Below are positions 41,501 through 56,500 of a stretch of 64,000 bases of DNA, one piece after another (position 1 is the stretch's first letter; each line of letters starts with the position of its first letter). Made by a program: the position numbers and the translations under genes. This DNA is from Ursus arctos. Taxonomy: Eukaryota; Chordata; Mammalia; Carnivora; Ursidae. The stretch spans positions 52,499,438 through 52,563,437 of the forward strand of contig NW_026622786.1 in assembly GCF_023065955.2 (NCBI RefSeq). Direction: 5' to 3'. Under the pieces are notes generated by a model that worked only from the letters and a program-made list of their open reading frames with translations, did not search any database and was not told the origin of the DNA.

Positions 41501-44500
41501 GAAACCATACCTTAGCCTGTAGCCGGCTCCCAATGGTTGACCTCAAGTGATACATGGAAACAACCACATCTCCTTGCACAGTGATGCTCAAGGGAATGAA
41601 GATTTTTCCATCTTGGACACGGTATTCTCTTTAAACAGAGACAAAAATATACATTGAAAGAGTCCAATCTTGTATAATCACATAGGTAGAGTCCTCTATG
41701 GCTCTGGCCAAGGGACGTGTTGCCCAAGCCTAGACCCAAGAATCGTTTCCTATCTTGAGCAGAGTCGGGAGCACAGCCATGGGTGCAAACTGGTTCTGTC
41801 GTGGGATGTTGTTGGTCCAACGCTAGGCCCTCTCTTTCTCCACCCCATCTGGACTTCCAGATAAATTGACTGCCCATCCCTACTCTGCAGATCTCATAAT
41901 CCTCAAATACATCTAGCCTGGACATATTTGTCATTTCCTAACTTTAAATTAATAGTAAAAGCAGGGACAGAGGGAACAAAAATGTCCAACCAAGATCAGT
42001 ATAGAAACTGCAATGCCATGCTCTATGAGGGTCTTGGATACCAATCCCCAAATTCAACCTATTCCAAATTGACTTCATCAATTTTTTAAAAGATTTTATT
42101 TATTTATCAGAGAGAGAGAGCGTATAAGCAGGGGCAGCAGCAGGCAGAGGGAGAAGCAGGCTCCCTGCTGAGCAAGGAACATGATGTGAAACTCGATTCC
42201 AGGACCCTGGGATCATGACCTGAGCCAAAGGCAGGTGCTTAACAGACTGAGCCACCCAAGCATCCCAAATATAATTTCATTTTATGTTACCATCCACTCC
42301 CTTCTCTCCACACCCCCTACCACTTCCCACTGGCACCTGCTCTTTATTTTGGATTCTATAACTCCTTTAATTACATCACCACCTACCTAGTTGCTCACCA
42401 AGAAATTTCGTTCATCCCTGTTTCTTCCCTCATCCTCACCAAATCTCATCAAGGTCATCTCTTTCTTAAATGTGCAGGTCCTCTGTCCCCATCACTGTCC
42501 TTAACCCTCATTATAGCTCACGTTAGTCCCTTAGCTTGTATCTCCATTTGAGAGGGAGCCATAGTGTCCCTTGACTTACTTGTGTTTTTCTATAATTAGA
42601 ACCTACATAGAACTTTGTTTTTTAATATCAGCCATGTCACAGTAATGCAGTCCTCACAGGAAGAATATGATCCAGCTTACACAAGAATTGAGCAATTCAC
42701 AAGAAGTGAAGAAAAGTATCATGACTGGGACGCCTGGGTGGCTCAGTCGGTTAAGCATCTGCCCTCAGCTCAGGTCATAATCTCGGAGTCCTAGGATCAA
42801 GCCCCAAGTCAGGCTCCCTGCTCAGTGGAGAGTCTGCTTCTTCCTTTCCTTCTACTTTTCCCCCCACTTGTACTCGCACTCTCATGTGCTCTCTCACTCT
42901 CTCTCTCAAATAAATAAAATCTTAAAAAAAAAAGAAGGAAAAGTATAATGACTTACTTCATTCGTTCAAAATCTGCACAGGTCGTATATATTTTGGTTTC
43001 TCCAATCAATACATCACAGTAAGGACGACATCCGTTTCTCTGTTTGTTAAAAAAAGGAACTGGACTGACAGTGATGGACTTAATGGTGAGAGGCTTGAAG
43101 TGAGGGCGATAGGGTTTGTCTGCTAGGAGGTCACACATATAGCCCAGGTATCTGAAACAGAAGATTGACATTCTGTTGGCGTCCAGCAGAAGAAAGAAGC
43201 AATCAATCTTTGCTATGAAGTCTGTTCTTTTAAATGACTAACTTGTAATAACCATTTACTGTGTTAATTTCTTAAACATTAACTACCAAAAAAGGATGTA
43301 GCCAAAAATTTAGGAACGCTTTCATATAATGACATTACTATACTTCCCCCTAAGAACTGATAAAGGGGTATTTATTAAATGAGCCTTATACTAGCTCGAT
43401 ATTTGCACATCTGTTCCTTTTTGACCTACCATATTCAATTTATCAGCTAAAGGCTGGCTCTGGAAAAATTTTAGGACTTGTCATCAGAACCACTTTTAAT
43501 CCAAAAAAAAGTAAGGAGAGGCAATTTAAATAAGAGAAAAAAAGAAGCTATGACTAATGGGAATGTAATAAGTCAATTACCTGAAAAGGGTTTTCCTTTT
43601 TTTAAGTGCATGATACCAGTTGGAAACATCTGGGCCTACCCTGCCTCTAGCGTACTTTACCTCCTGTGGGATGGTGACAGTCCAATTCCAGGTCGCTTTG
43701 CATATAACAATCGTACGGCTGGGCCAGGAGTAGAGTAGAGATTACAGAAAATGAACATAGCACCAACCAGAATTGACGATGCTGCCCGTCCATCCTGCCA
43801 AGGAAGATACACAAACCTGTCACAAACATTGTCCAATCAGCCACTCACCACCGAGAATGACTGTACTTGCAGTTAAAAGGGGGGAGAGAGGGGAGAATTC
43901 CTCTTAACAAATGATTTTCAGTTCAAAATTGTGCACTTGAAAACCAAACACTGTCCCAGCTCTTCAAATCACGAAGCAGCAAAGAAGACTTATTCTTAGG
44001 GTAAAATTAACTCTCTACTAACCTAAGAAACCAAGCAATGTAAATTTGATTTGCATATTTACTGAAAAATAATCTAATCTTCAATCTTGTAGGATCAGAA
44101 CTGGTAGTTAAGATCTCTTGGTTGCATGCCAGAGGGAGAGTTTACAGATTAGGTAAATACTGCTTTTTGGAATATGCTATGTATATGCTTCACCCAAGGT
44201 ATGTTACCAGAGTCATGGAAAATAAAGCAGCTACACAGGATTTAACCACATTCAATGGAGAAATATACGCAGTAACATTCCTAACAGATGGTGACCCAGG
44301 TTCTTCTAGAATACTTTAAGTGACAAGGAGCTTGCTGCTACTTGAAAAAGCCCGTCCAGCTTACAGAGTTCTTCTTTATCCTGAATAAGTGGACTTGAAG
44401 TCTTATTCCACTCAGTGATCTTCATTCTTCTTTCAGTCAGGAAAGAGTAAACCTACCTCTTTCTCCCTGGGAAAACATTTCACATGTCTGAAATACCCTC

Positions 44501-47500
44501 CCTTTCCACCAACTCTTCTATTTTCCAGGTTAAAAACACACCCAATCTGTGATAGCTAATTTTGTGTGTCAACTTGACTGGATTAAGGGATGCTCAGATA
44601 GCTGGTAAAATATTACTTCTGGGTGTGTCTATGGGGGTGTTTCTAAAAGTGATCGGCATTTGATTCAGTAGAGTGAGTAAAAAAAAGATACACCCTCATG
44701 AACGTGAGTGGGCATCATCTAATCTGTTGAGGACCTGAATAGAACCAAAAAGTAAAGGAAGGGCAAATTTTCTATCTTGTTGAACTGGAAATGTCTACCT
44801 TCTTCTGCCCTGGGACATCAGAGCCCCTGGTTAGCCGGTGTTGGACTCAGACTGAATTACATCACCAAATTTTCTGGTTCTCTAGCTTGCAGAGAGCAAA
44901 CAAATTGTGGGACTTCTCAGCCTCTGTAACTGCATGAGCCAATTCCTATAATAAATACATTGTATGTTGGTTCGGTTTCTCTAAAGAACCCCAACTAATA
45001 AACAGTTCCTTTGATTCTTCCCCATTTGATATTCCATTTTCAGAGACATCATTTGGTGAACTTTTTCTGAACAGACTCATTTTAAAACAACAACCTTAAA
45101 TGTGCTACCCAGATGTGAAATACAAGATATGAGATGCACTCCAACCACACTAGAGAGGAAAAGAAATATCATCTTCCTTATTCTGGACACTATGCTTTTA
45201 TTAACATAACCCCAGGCCAAACTAGTTTATATGCAGGCTAAGTCATACCATAAGCTCTTATTGATCTTCTTAGCCACTAAAACCCCTAGTTCTTTTTCAA
45301 ATGATGTGTTAAGCTAAGAGACAAATATATTTAATCTTTTACAACAAAATTCGGGACTTTACATTTATCCTGTGTTTAATTTCACATTGTTAGCTTCTGT
45401 TAAACAACCAACCTGCAATGGCTTTTAAAATCCAGATTCATTATATGACCTTCCCAGTTCTGAGAAAATTGGTAAGCTTGATCTTCATATCATCATCAAC
45501 ATTTTTAATTAAAAGAGCAACCAAATGCAACCTTCTCCTGGGAGGATGCTGATCCATTAATCACCTACCTTTGGAAGCAGACACTGAGACACAATCCAAC
45601 TAAATGTATAACAACCTAGCTCAAATTTCCCTATCTTGATTATAAGAAATTGGGAGATGTCTTGCAGGAATCCAATAAACTGTCCCTACTAATCTATTGG
45701 TTTTGTTGCGAAAGTTCAGTCGTCCTGATACATGTGTTCATAATGAAGCAATGAGGACTTCTTTTTCTTAAGAGTTTAAAATCATCTGTGCAAAGATTTA
45801 CATTAGAATTTTGCCTTGAATTGCCATCAGGTTCACCAGCCTGTAACTTTCCAGGATCAACCTTCTCCATCTTTTGGAAAACCTCTCCTGTCTTTGTTTG
45901 CCTGGCACCTCTATTTTCTGTTTCCTCATATTACATAAGGAGTCCATGATTGCTTTTCCAAGCGCTCTCAGCATTCTGTCATGGAATTTAGGTCTAGAGA
46001 GTGGATTGTTTTTAAGTACTGTGAGGCTCTTTTCATATCTCACTACCTATCGGCTATGTCTTAATGATCACTGTTACTCCCTTCCTAGCCTGACATCTGT
46101 TCCCCTGATAGAGAAAACAGAAGGAGTTAAGATTATATACAAATGCCTCAAGCATTTCTTATTATCCTTATTCCAAGGACAGTTTTTTTTAAAGATATTT
46201 TTCTTAATTTTCATTCCTTTTAGATTTAGCCTTCCTGATAATCTTACCTGATTCATGGCTCTTGGATATGTGTCCCCTCCTTTTGTCTACCGCGAAAGTC
46301 TTTTTAAAAGTTTAACCAGTTTTTTATGGAAATATGAGTATATGCTCATTAGTCTTAATAAAACAGAAATATACATGATAAAAATAAAATCTCCCACTTC
46401 CAGCTTCAATTCCATTTCCCAAAGACTTGCTGCAGATGTCCGACTCACGCATATCTTTTTTCAGTGAGCTAGAGAGCAGCCGACGATGTCATAATCCTTT
46501 GCTTCTTTTTTTCTTCTTTCTTGGCTTTTGGGTATTCATGATTGTATCATAAGCACGGGAAGCCTCTGGTCTCTCTCAAGCCATCTTCCCTTACAAAGCT
46601 GTCAGGCTTTGGCTCTCTGAACTTTTAGAAAGTTCTCGCATGAAGAGAAAATCACTAAGGTGCCTAAAGGCTGCTTAGTTCCTGAAAGTAATCTGTTCTG
46701 TTGCACAATCTGTTGTGCCTCCAAAGGAAAATGCTTTGGCCTTTTGCATTAAACTCCTACGAACACCAAGTGCTTTTTTTTTTTTTTGATGTAAAGTTCG
46801 ATGATTCATTAGTTGTGTATAACACCCAGGGCACCATGCAATGCGTGCCCTCCTTACTACCCATCACCAGCCTATCCCATTCCCCCACCCCCCCCTCTCC
46901 GAAGCCCTCAGTTTGTTTCTCAGAGTCCATAGTCTCTCATGCTTCATTCCCCCTTCTGATTACCCCCCCTTTCTTTATCCCTTTCTTCCCCTACCAATCT
47001 TCCTAGTTCTTATGTTCCATAGATGAGAGAAACCATATGATAATTGCCTTTCTCTGCTTGACTTATTTCACTTAGCATTATCTCCTCCAGTGCCGTCCAT
47101 GTTGCAGCAAATGTTGAGAACTCGTTCTTTTTGATAGCTGAGTAATATTCCATTGTATATATGGACCACAACTTCTTAATCCAAGCGCTTTTTAAGAGGT
47201 TGAGAATGTGAGTTGGAAAGAAGAAAATATGTTCTTTAGCATTCTTCCCTCTATTAGCCTAATGGCTCTCAAGAAGGAAGGAGAAAATCATCAGGTAACC
47301 CTAGAGCAAAAAATACACCTTGACATTTATAGAACCAATGAATATTCCAGTATTTATGCTCAGATTCCACTTGTGTGTCCATTCCTTTATGTATGCAATC
47401 ACTTATTCAAACCTTTCATACCCAGCATACAAAGGTAAAGAAGACACAGTTCTTGCCTGTGAGATGCTTACAGTCTAGTGGGAAAACAGGCAGATCACCA

Positions 47501-50500
47501 GATTACAAGGATGCCACAGAAGACATTTATATATACAATGGGAATGTCCGTACTGTGAAAATACTAACGAGTCAGAAAGATTTTACCAGAGTTGAGTTTT
47601 AAACGATAGGTAAGAGGCCACTAGAGGAGAGTTGGGGAAAGGGACTCTAAGAAGTCAGTGGCCAGAAAAGTCATCAGTCCCACTAGGAATCCTACAATCA
47701 ATCTATGTGACTACTTACGAGGGCATGGAGGTCTTCTTATTTCATTTTTATTCAAACACAAAAAGAAACGATAAATATTCCAAAGTGTTTATCAACTCTA
47801 TTCACACACAACTCAATCGTATTTTTGCCTGTGTACCCACAGTCCTTGTTTCTACCTTTTTTATAATACTTAGCACATTCTACAGGCTCTGTATTATGTG
47901 TATGTATCTGCCTCTCTCAAGAATACTCAAGCTTTAAGGCAAGAATAATAAATTCCTCCCTCATTTTTATATCCCTCATATTACCTAATTCCTAAGTAGG
48001 GATTCAACAAATACTTATTCAGCTTAAATGTTACCTGTGCACCGGTCTGTATAGAGCCAGCTGTATTTGGCCAAACCAAACCCACCTACCACAAATGACA
48101 ACAACAACAACAATAAAGGTTACTCACCAAGCAGTGGACAACACAGACATTTTTGGGATTCTGTAGTAGCCAATTATACATATTCCGACACACAGCAAAA
48201 AGATTGTGCAGACTGGGGGCCTGCCTGATGGGCCAACTGCACTCTGAGACCTAAGGGAACAGAGCAAAAGGAAATGATTTCCCAAGCAACTCCTCTGCAT
48301 AAGGAGCTATCACATCAAACAACTTCTGGAATATGATGCCACATTCTCTTTTAATAGAGACAAGAAGAGATGGGAACAGGGTCCAAACGCAGAAAGAAGA
48401 GTTGTTTAATATAACAATTTCTTAATAAAAAATTCCACTCCAGTAAAGGTATAAAAACACATTTTGAAGTACGTTTTAAATAAAAATAGACCATTTAGGG
48501 GTACCTGAGTGGCTCAGTCAGTTAAGCAACAAACTCTTGATTTCAGCTCAGGTCATGATCTCAGGGTCATGAGATCAAGCTCTGCATTGGGCTCTGCACT
48601 CAGCACAGAGTCTTCTTGAGATCCTCTCTTCTCCTCTCCGTCTGCCCTCTCCCCCACCCACTCCCCTATCCCCATGCGCACATGCATCGTCTCTCTCTAA
48701 AAAAATAAAATAGACCATTTAAACTATATATTTGGATTTTTTTAATTCTGTGAGGTTGCATTTAATTTCTATTAAGTATAAAATGTTTTGACCTGCCTAT
48801 TAGATACTTAATTATAGTATTACCTTATAAATCCTGCATTATCCCTAATTTTACCCCAGTTCTCATGAGAACATAAAAAGAGCCACAGAGTGAGCCAAAG
48901 GTACCGTTGTTCAGAGCTCTTATTTCTTTCTGTCTTAAGGAGAGAACTCACAACTCCATGGGGGCAATCCTCGGTATTTTCATTCATCTAACACACATGT
49001 TCATTTAACCCATTGCAGAGCATCGACTATGTTCCTGGAATTGTTTGGCTCTGAGCTGAACCACAATCATACTCAGGTATTAATGTGATCCCCGTTCTAC
49101 AGATGAGAATACTGACTCTTAGAGGTTGTCTTGTCTAAAGTCATACTGCCGGCCAGTACCAGCAGTGTTATATTCACCCAGAACACCCAGGTGTTCTGAA
49201 TATAAATCACTGGGCAACAACAGTATACTGCTAGAGATTATCAGTTGCTCAAAATATTAGGCGTGAACCCCAACTGATTAGACATTTCCTAAGTTAGGTA
49301 ATAAAAATAAGAAGTTTAGACTTGGGCAAACTTTGTGACCTCTTTTATAAAGCCTTTCTTCCTTCATAAAATGTGGTGAGTGGTACCTACCTACCTCACA
49401 GGGTTTGGTTAGTACATGAGGATGTATTTCAAGGGCTCAGCTCAGTATCTGACACACACAAAGTGATTAAGGAATGTTAGCTATTGTGATCATTACTGTA
49501 TTAAATAACTGCCAGTGCAAAGCTCTGAGTTCAGATAAAGCCAGCTATGTTTGAATAAATGAAAGAAATCCTGTTTAGCAAGAATGTAGACTGAAGGGCC
49601 AGATAATACAAGATCTTGTTAGGAGCTAGGAGAATATTTAAGAAGGAGAGTGACTCTCATCTGCATTTTCCAAAGATCTCTTAAGATCCAGTGTGGACAA
49701 TGGATGTGGATGCCATGAGAGTAGCCAGGGAGAGCAGTCAGGAGGCCGCTGAGGAGTCCAAGTTAGGGATGATGGTGGCTAAGGCCAGAGAGTGGCAGTG
49801 GGGTAAAAAAAAGACTTGAGGGATTCAAGAATTAGAGACAAAGTGGAATACCTTTGTATATATGACTTGGAGATTGAGCATATGGGGGCAGTGAGTGAGT
49901 GTGGAGGGGCGTACTTAAGAGATGAGGGAGAAAGGGTCAAAGATGACTCCCAGATTTCCAGCCTGAATGGCTGGATAAAAGGATGACAGGTGCCATTTGC
50001 TGAGGTAGGGAATTCTGGAGAAAGACTAAGCTTTATATGGATGGTGTCACCAGAAAATACTCTGAAACACTACCACCACTGGCCTAAGAAAACCCAAATG
50101 CCTCAAATTCCTAAAGTTTAACAGTGGGGAGAGGGAGGCACGGGCAATCTATTTGGTTGCCATTTTCTGGTAACTAGATAATCGCTAATCAAAATATAAA
50201 TGAGAAATGATGTGTGGTCTCTCTAGAGCTGACATCCAAAAGCAAACACCTGGAGTTTCTCATTCTGGGGTTGCCAAGAAAGCCTATGCCTTTAGTTTAA
50301 TTTGTGACATTTTTCTATAAGATGATTGTAGGGTAATGGCCCGGGACCTTTCAGGTACTTACTTCCCTATACCTTTCGGCAATGACAGGTGTGGTTTACT
50401 AAACAAAGTAGTTGAAATGCTTGACACAGCTACAAAGCAATCCAGGGTGACCCACTACTGGGCTTCTGTCAGTTTAAACTCTGTATCAGCTTGCCCCTTC

Positions 50501-53500
50501 TACCCAACACGAATTAGGGCTGTTTCTGGCCATTCTTTACCCCCAAATGGATTCCCCACCAATGTGTTCTCAAGGAACGGAAATGATACACTGATTTAAA
50601 AAAAAAAAAAAAAAGAATAGTTGGGAAGACAAATTTTGCCATCAGAGAAACTGGAAAGTATACATTTGTACAAGCTGGTTCTTGTCTATAATGCTTTTCT
50701 TCCCTTAGTAAATTTGTATTCATCCTTCAAAACCCAAGTTCAAGTGCTCTTTTGTCTCTGACAGTTTCCCTAACACCCACAGGCAGAAATCTTAGTTAAC
50801 TTAGGTCTTTGTACCATACCCTTGTCCATTTTCATCTATTAAAGTTTTTATCAGTAGAGCAACATGGTTGAACCCACCGGCTGGGTTTTCACCTTTGCTT
50901 CACCACTTAGGACCTGATAAATGTTAGTCATGTTACTGATCTCTCCTAGCCTAAAATCTCTCCTGTGTAAAATGAAAATGGGCATTACAAGACTGTTAGA
51001 ATTAAGTAGCACAACATAAGCATGGCGAGTGCCAGCTTATTGTCCAATTGTACTCAAATCAACTGCCTATATCTGTCTCCCCCTCTAGACACTAAGCCCC
51101 ATGAGAGGAGACACCCTAAGTTATTATTCATTTTGTAACCCCAGAGTCGTGTCCATGTGTTAGTTGAATGGCAGGTGCTCAGCGGATATTTGCTGAGTGA
51201 TTGAATGAATGAAAGAACAAAGGAATGAACCCCATTTGGCAATCACTTCTTCTACTAAGATTTGTCTACATGTACAATCTCTCAGGGAAGGAATAGGCGA
51301 ATCAATTTTGTTGTTTTAAGGTTGCAATCATGTAAAAGTATGAAAAAAACTGCTTTTCAAGGCAATATTTTTAAACCTCTTAGAAGCTGTCTGTCAACCA
51401 TACAAACACTTTAAATGTCAATATCTGTAATGAGTCTCAGCTAAAAGTTGGCTAAATTGTTCTTAGCACAATAGGCTAAAAGCTCCAGAATCATTAAATC
51501 CATCAAGTAAATAATATTAATTTAAAGTACTCCATAATTACATATTTACTTGATATATAATTATACACCATTAAGCAAACATACAATTAGAATTTTTTTT
51601 AAAGCATGTACTCCATCTAAAAGGGAAAAAAATAACATTAAGGCATAAACAAAACAAAAACGTTTTAAGGAATTCAATAACTGCAAGCTATTTTTGTAGC
51701 TCCCTGGGGTTCACAGGTTCATGCAATAAGCATAGTCCTTGGGCATGTGACACTTCGAGATGCAATCTCCAGTCTCTCTAAACACCTCCCAGAGCCATAA
51801 GCGTCAGAAAATGCCATATGGATTACAGGCTGCCATGATACCACCCAGTGGGGAAAGAAGCCAAAACAGCACCAGGGCTGGATGCCACTCCATTTTCATC
51901 TCTCCATCACCCCAAGCATGAGATAAGATAGCCGGAGCATCCCACTTGCTGAGCATAAGAGCAAAAGGTACTACAGAGAATTAGACTCAAGAGCCATACC
52001 CAGTGTTTTAAGAATCTACTGCACCATTCTTGGGAAACAGGGGTATTTCAGTCAATCATTTCTTGTGGCATTTTATTATTACTAACATTAATCGTAACTA
52101 TCACTTACTGAATGCTCACTATAGGGCAGGTACTGCTATCAAGTTTATTCCTTAGAGCAAACCTACAGAAAAAGTTTCTGAGTATTTGCAAGGTAGATAC
52201 TGGTATTGTCATCCCTAATTTATGCAGGAGAAAATGGTGATTTAACCAGGAAGAGGAACACTGAGATGTGAACGTAGGGTAATTTTTAAAGTTTAGAATT
52301 TGTGTATATGCTATTAATTTCATCTCAATAAAAAAATAAGAGTCGTGTACTTTCTACGCTATCACACTGTCCAATGGTTGATGATTAACTGCAATTTCAT
52401 CCTACATTTGTGGGGTGGTTATGGCTTCAAGTGATGGCTATATTTTCAAAGGTAAAGATATTCAATTCACTGATGCCTGCAGAACTAGAGCGTGGGGATC
52501 CCCAGCCCTCTGGCTTCCAGGCCAGGTGTTTTTTTTTTCCCCCTACCCATTATTTCCTATCCTTTCACTAAAGCCTGGTGGCAGAGGGAGAGGTGAAGTA
52601 TAAGCTTCAGGGTCACTCCTTTATGGCCAACCCTCCTCACCAAGCAGTGAACCAAAGTCAAAACGCCTGGGAGCTACGGTGACTTCTTTGGTGAGCTCTG
52701 GGAAGGAAAAGAAAAACAAATAAAGAAACAAACAAAAGACTGACCTTTAAGAAGTTCAAGCTGATAGCATATTTCCCCCAAATCAATTTGTTCTCAAAAG
52801 GGAAGAAATCCTACAGGATCATGCAGTTTAGAAATAGTCAAAATGAAGAAAGATTCTAAAGGAACCAGCTGGGTTTTTGTTTTTGTTTTATGCCCCTCAC
52901 AGAGCTCCTCCAGCATACTTTTCTTCTGGCTGAACAGAGCAAGAAGGACACTCAGAGTGGCCGTGGCGCACTATCAGCATGTAAGAACTTTAGGGCCAGG
53001 CTCAGCTTAGTGGCCATTCATCCAGTTTCCCACCTCTTGCCAAGAGCAATGTGTAAAGCAGTGGTTCCTGATATTCTGAGCAGACTGTAACGTGTGCAGA
53101 AGTGAGCCAGTGTGCACACACCCACAAGTGGATGGGTAAGGTGTTTATTTGGGAGATGCTGGAAAAGGTGTGGGATAGACGGTGGTGATGGTTACACAGC
53201 ACTGTGAATGTATTCAGTGTCACCAAACTGTATTCTTACCGATGGTTAAAACTGTGTATGTTTATGTCACGTATAGTTTACCGTCAAAAAAAGAAGAAAA
53301 AGGAAGAAAGAAAGGAATGGAAGAGATGGTTAAACTCTCCGAAGCCCATCCATGGGTCTACATACACAATGGACCTGCATTTCTTTAACTCAGATTAGGA
53401 ACACCTGGTTTAGATAATGCATCTCATTGGTCTCCAGGACGTTACAGTCAACATTGGTCATTTTTATTTCCTCAAGGTGGAAACTGGCTAAGACGAGTAA

Positions 53501-56500
53501 GAAAACTGCTGTTCAATACCTCTTGTGCAGTTCTGAATAGGTATTCTAGCACCTCACCTTGAAAGCGGGGCAATCTGCCAAGTATTTTTTTGAGTTGGGG
53601 CCTCTTTTAAAATGGAGACTAAATATGAGTCTTATTCTAATACTCTGTTATACATGCAAAGACTAAGAAAACTTCTAGTTGATTATTTTATCATTCCTAT
53701 CAAACCATGTGGCTTCTAAGCATAAACGCTAATTACAATACAAAATGACTCCCCTCAGCAAAGTGAAATCTTCCTGGAAACAACCTGTCTCTGCCACCAC
53801 CACCCATATCCCCAAACACACCTCCCATAATAAAAATGTAAAGTGACTGAGTTCAGATATACATAGAGCTGGACTCCTGTGAATTTATAAATAAAACCAG
53901 TCTCATGTTTGGTCTTTTCCAGCCCTGGAATTTATGGAAGGCACTGTCATCTATATTAATTTAAAAAAAATTTTTTAAAGATTTTATTTTTAATGATCTC
54001 TACACCCAATGTGGGGCTTAAACTTACATTCCTGAGATCAAGAGTCACATGCTCTACTGACTGAGCCAGCCAGGCACCCCATGCCATCTATATTTATTAA
54101 AATAAGATTTAACTGCAGACCTAGCACTCCACAGTCCTGGAAGGAGGAAGAAATAGTTCTAGTTCTCCTGATTTGGAAAATAAGAACCAAAAAACTTCCC
54201 TAAGTAATGCAACAATGAGATACAAATCAATTTGTGGCATTAGTGCTGGGCAAAGAAAGGACTGGGGGCTTGAAAAAAGATGTAGCCAAATCCAAAACAG
54301 AACTAAGATGAAAATACTAAGGTTTGGGCGCTGTCTTCCTGAGATGCAACCAAGGGCAGAAAACTAGTTAGGTCAGAGGGTCCATTTGCATTCTGCCAAG
54401 TTCTAGGGAATGTCTGGGAGGGGCTAAAGATACAGTGCAAGCCTGTGTTTTAGAGAAAAGAATTGGAAAAGCCTCATGGGTAACATACTGAAATCCTCCC
54501 CTTAGCAAAGTTAGGCTATTAGAAGGGATGGGGAGGTGTGGCATGAGGGGCTCCTACTGAGAGGGAGCAGCTCGCAAAGAGACAGTGTGTGTCTCCCCTG
54601 GTTCTAGCATGGCATTTTTTTAGGCAGTGGAGAACAGTGAAAAATGAAGCTGGAGACGCAGGCAGAGGCCAGATCATGAGGACCTCTGTAAGATACATTC
54701 TACAACTTGCACAGAGATGAAATAACCCCATTCCTTTCACTTACACTCATAAGTAAGCAAGATTTACTCATGCTTCAAAGCCCAGCTCTCGCTGCTGTCT
54801 CCTTTCCCTAACCTCCCTCAGTAGGGATTGTAAATATTATTTGCATTTGTCTTTACAGCATGTTTTGGCTTCTCTCTCTCTTTCTTTCTTCCTTTCTCCC
54901 TTCCTCCCTTCCTTCTTTTCTTTTCTTTCTTTCTCCCTTCCTCCTTTTCTTTTCTTTCTTTCTCTCTTTCTTTTTCTTTCTTTCTTTCTTTCTTTTTCTT
55001 TCTTTCTTTCTCCCTTCCTTTTCTTTTCTTTCTTCCTTTCTCCCTTTCTTTTCTTTCCTTTTCTTTCTTTCTTTCTTTCTTTTTCTTTCTTTCTTAGATT
55101 TTATTTATTTGTCAGGGAGAGAGAGAACAAGCAGGGGGAGCAGGAGGCAGAAGGAGAAGCAGGCTCCCTGCTGAGCAAGGAGCCCATTATGGGACTTGAT
55201 CCCAGCACCATGGGATCGTGACCTGAGCTGAAGACACTTGACCGGCTGAGCCACCCAAGCATCCCTTGGCTTCTCTTTCCAGCCAGGCTTAAGTGTCTTC
55301 AGAAAAAGAACCAAATATTTATTTTATATCTATGTGTTTAACAATTCTTGGCATGTTCATTCTTCTGAGAAACATGTATTAGCCATGACAGGCACTGTTC
55401 TAGGTGGCAAATAAACATACCTTCTGCTCTTTTAGGGCAAACGAGAGCAGCCCAGGACAGATGTTCAATATGTAAGTCCTGGTCTTGTGGTAAGACTGTT
55501 AAGACCGGTCACAAAAAATGTAGTTATACTAATAGATGCTTTTCTTTAAATACCTTTATAGAGATTGCTTTCACAAATACTACACAAAGAGACATCCTCA
55601 TCTGTATGAATGCTTCTATAATGATATCTCTTTATTCACTTTCAGAGTGAAATTTTTCCAGACTATTACAGATCTTTCAAGATCAAATAAAATTTCTATG
55701 AAATGTTGTGGAGCATGTTCCATCGTCCTTCAGTTATGAAAATGAGGACACTGACCGAGTCTCCAAACAAGAAAAATCAAAAGATTTGCATCTGAGTTAG
55801 AAACAGAATATCTACCCACATTTTTGTTTGATGTTAATTCAGTTGCTCTGAATTAGGTAATAGATGGAAGGAGAGTTGGAAAGGCAGTTAATTATAGGGA
55901 ATTTAAAAGAGCTGCATTTAAAATCTCCATTACAGAATGGCAATTTAGACCCAAATGCTTCAGAATGGTTTTATCAGTGTGTCTCAAGAGTGGTCCCCAG
56001 GGAAACCGCAGGAGTCACACCCAAGAAGCTGTTAGCAGTGCAGACTCCCACCACTCTCCTGTCCTGCTGAATCAGAAATTCGGGGCCTGGGTGTTTGACT
56101 AGCACTCCAGGTGGTTTTGTTGCCCACTAAATTTGAGAACCACTGGGTTTCCTCTTGCCTATTCCAGGAACACTTAGAGAAAAGAAAGTCCTTAGCAAAA
56201 CTCTCCCTTATCTTACTGAACATTAAGGCAGGTAGGGGTCTTAGAGAACACAGAGACCACACTTCTTGTGTTTTTACAGATCCAGAAGTCAAAACCCAGA
56301 GATTATCAATGGCAACTGAAATTTGGAGCAACATGTGTTCCAGCATCTAAGCTGAGGTCCTGGATACACAGCATGGACAACCAGCTATCCTGCTGCTAAT
56401 CTGAAATCAATTTTCACTTTTAAAGTGTCCATTGTATAGCATAATATAATAAAAAATATTATTAAAAAAAAGAAAAGAAAATCCTTTCTATTTATCAATA

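Noticed and set aside
46701..47006. 101-codon plus-strand frame
   Set aside because: Reverse complement of a truncated L1 3' UTR.
54841..55221. Phe/Ser/Leu-rich 126-codon frame
   Set aside because: Translation of the TTTC microsatellite and the SINE, not a membrane protein gene.
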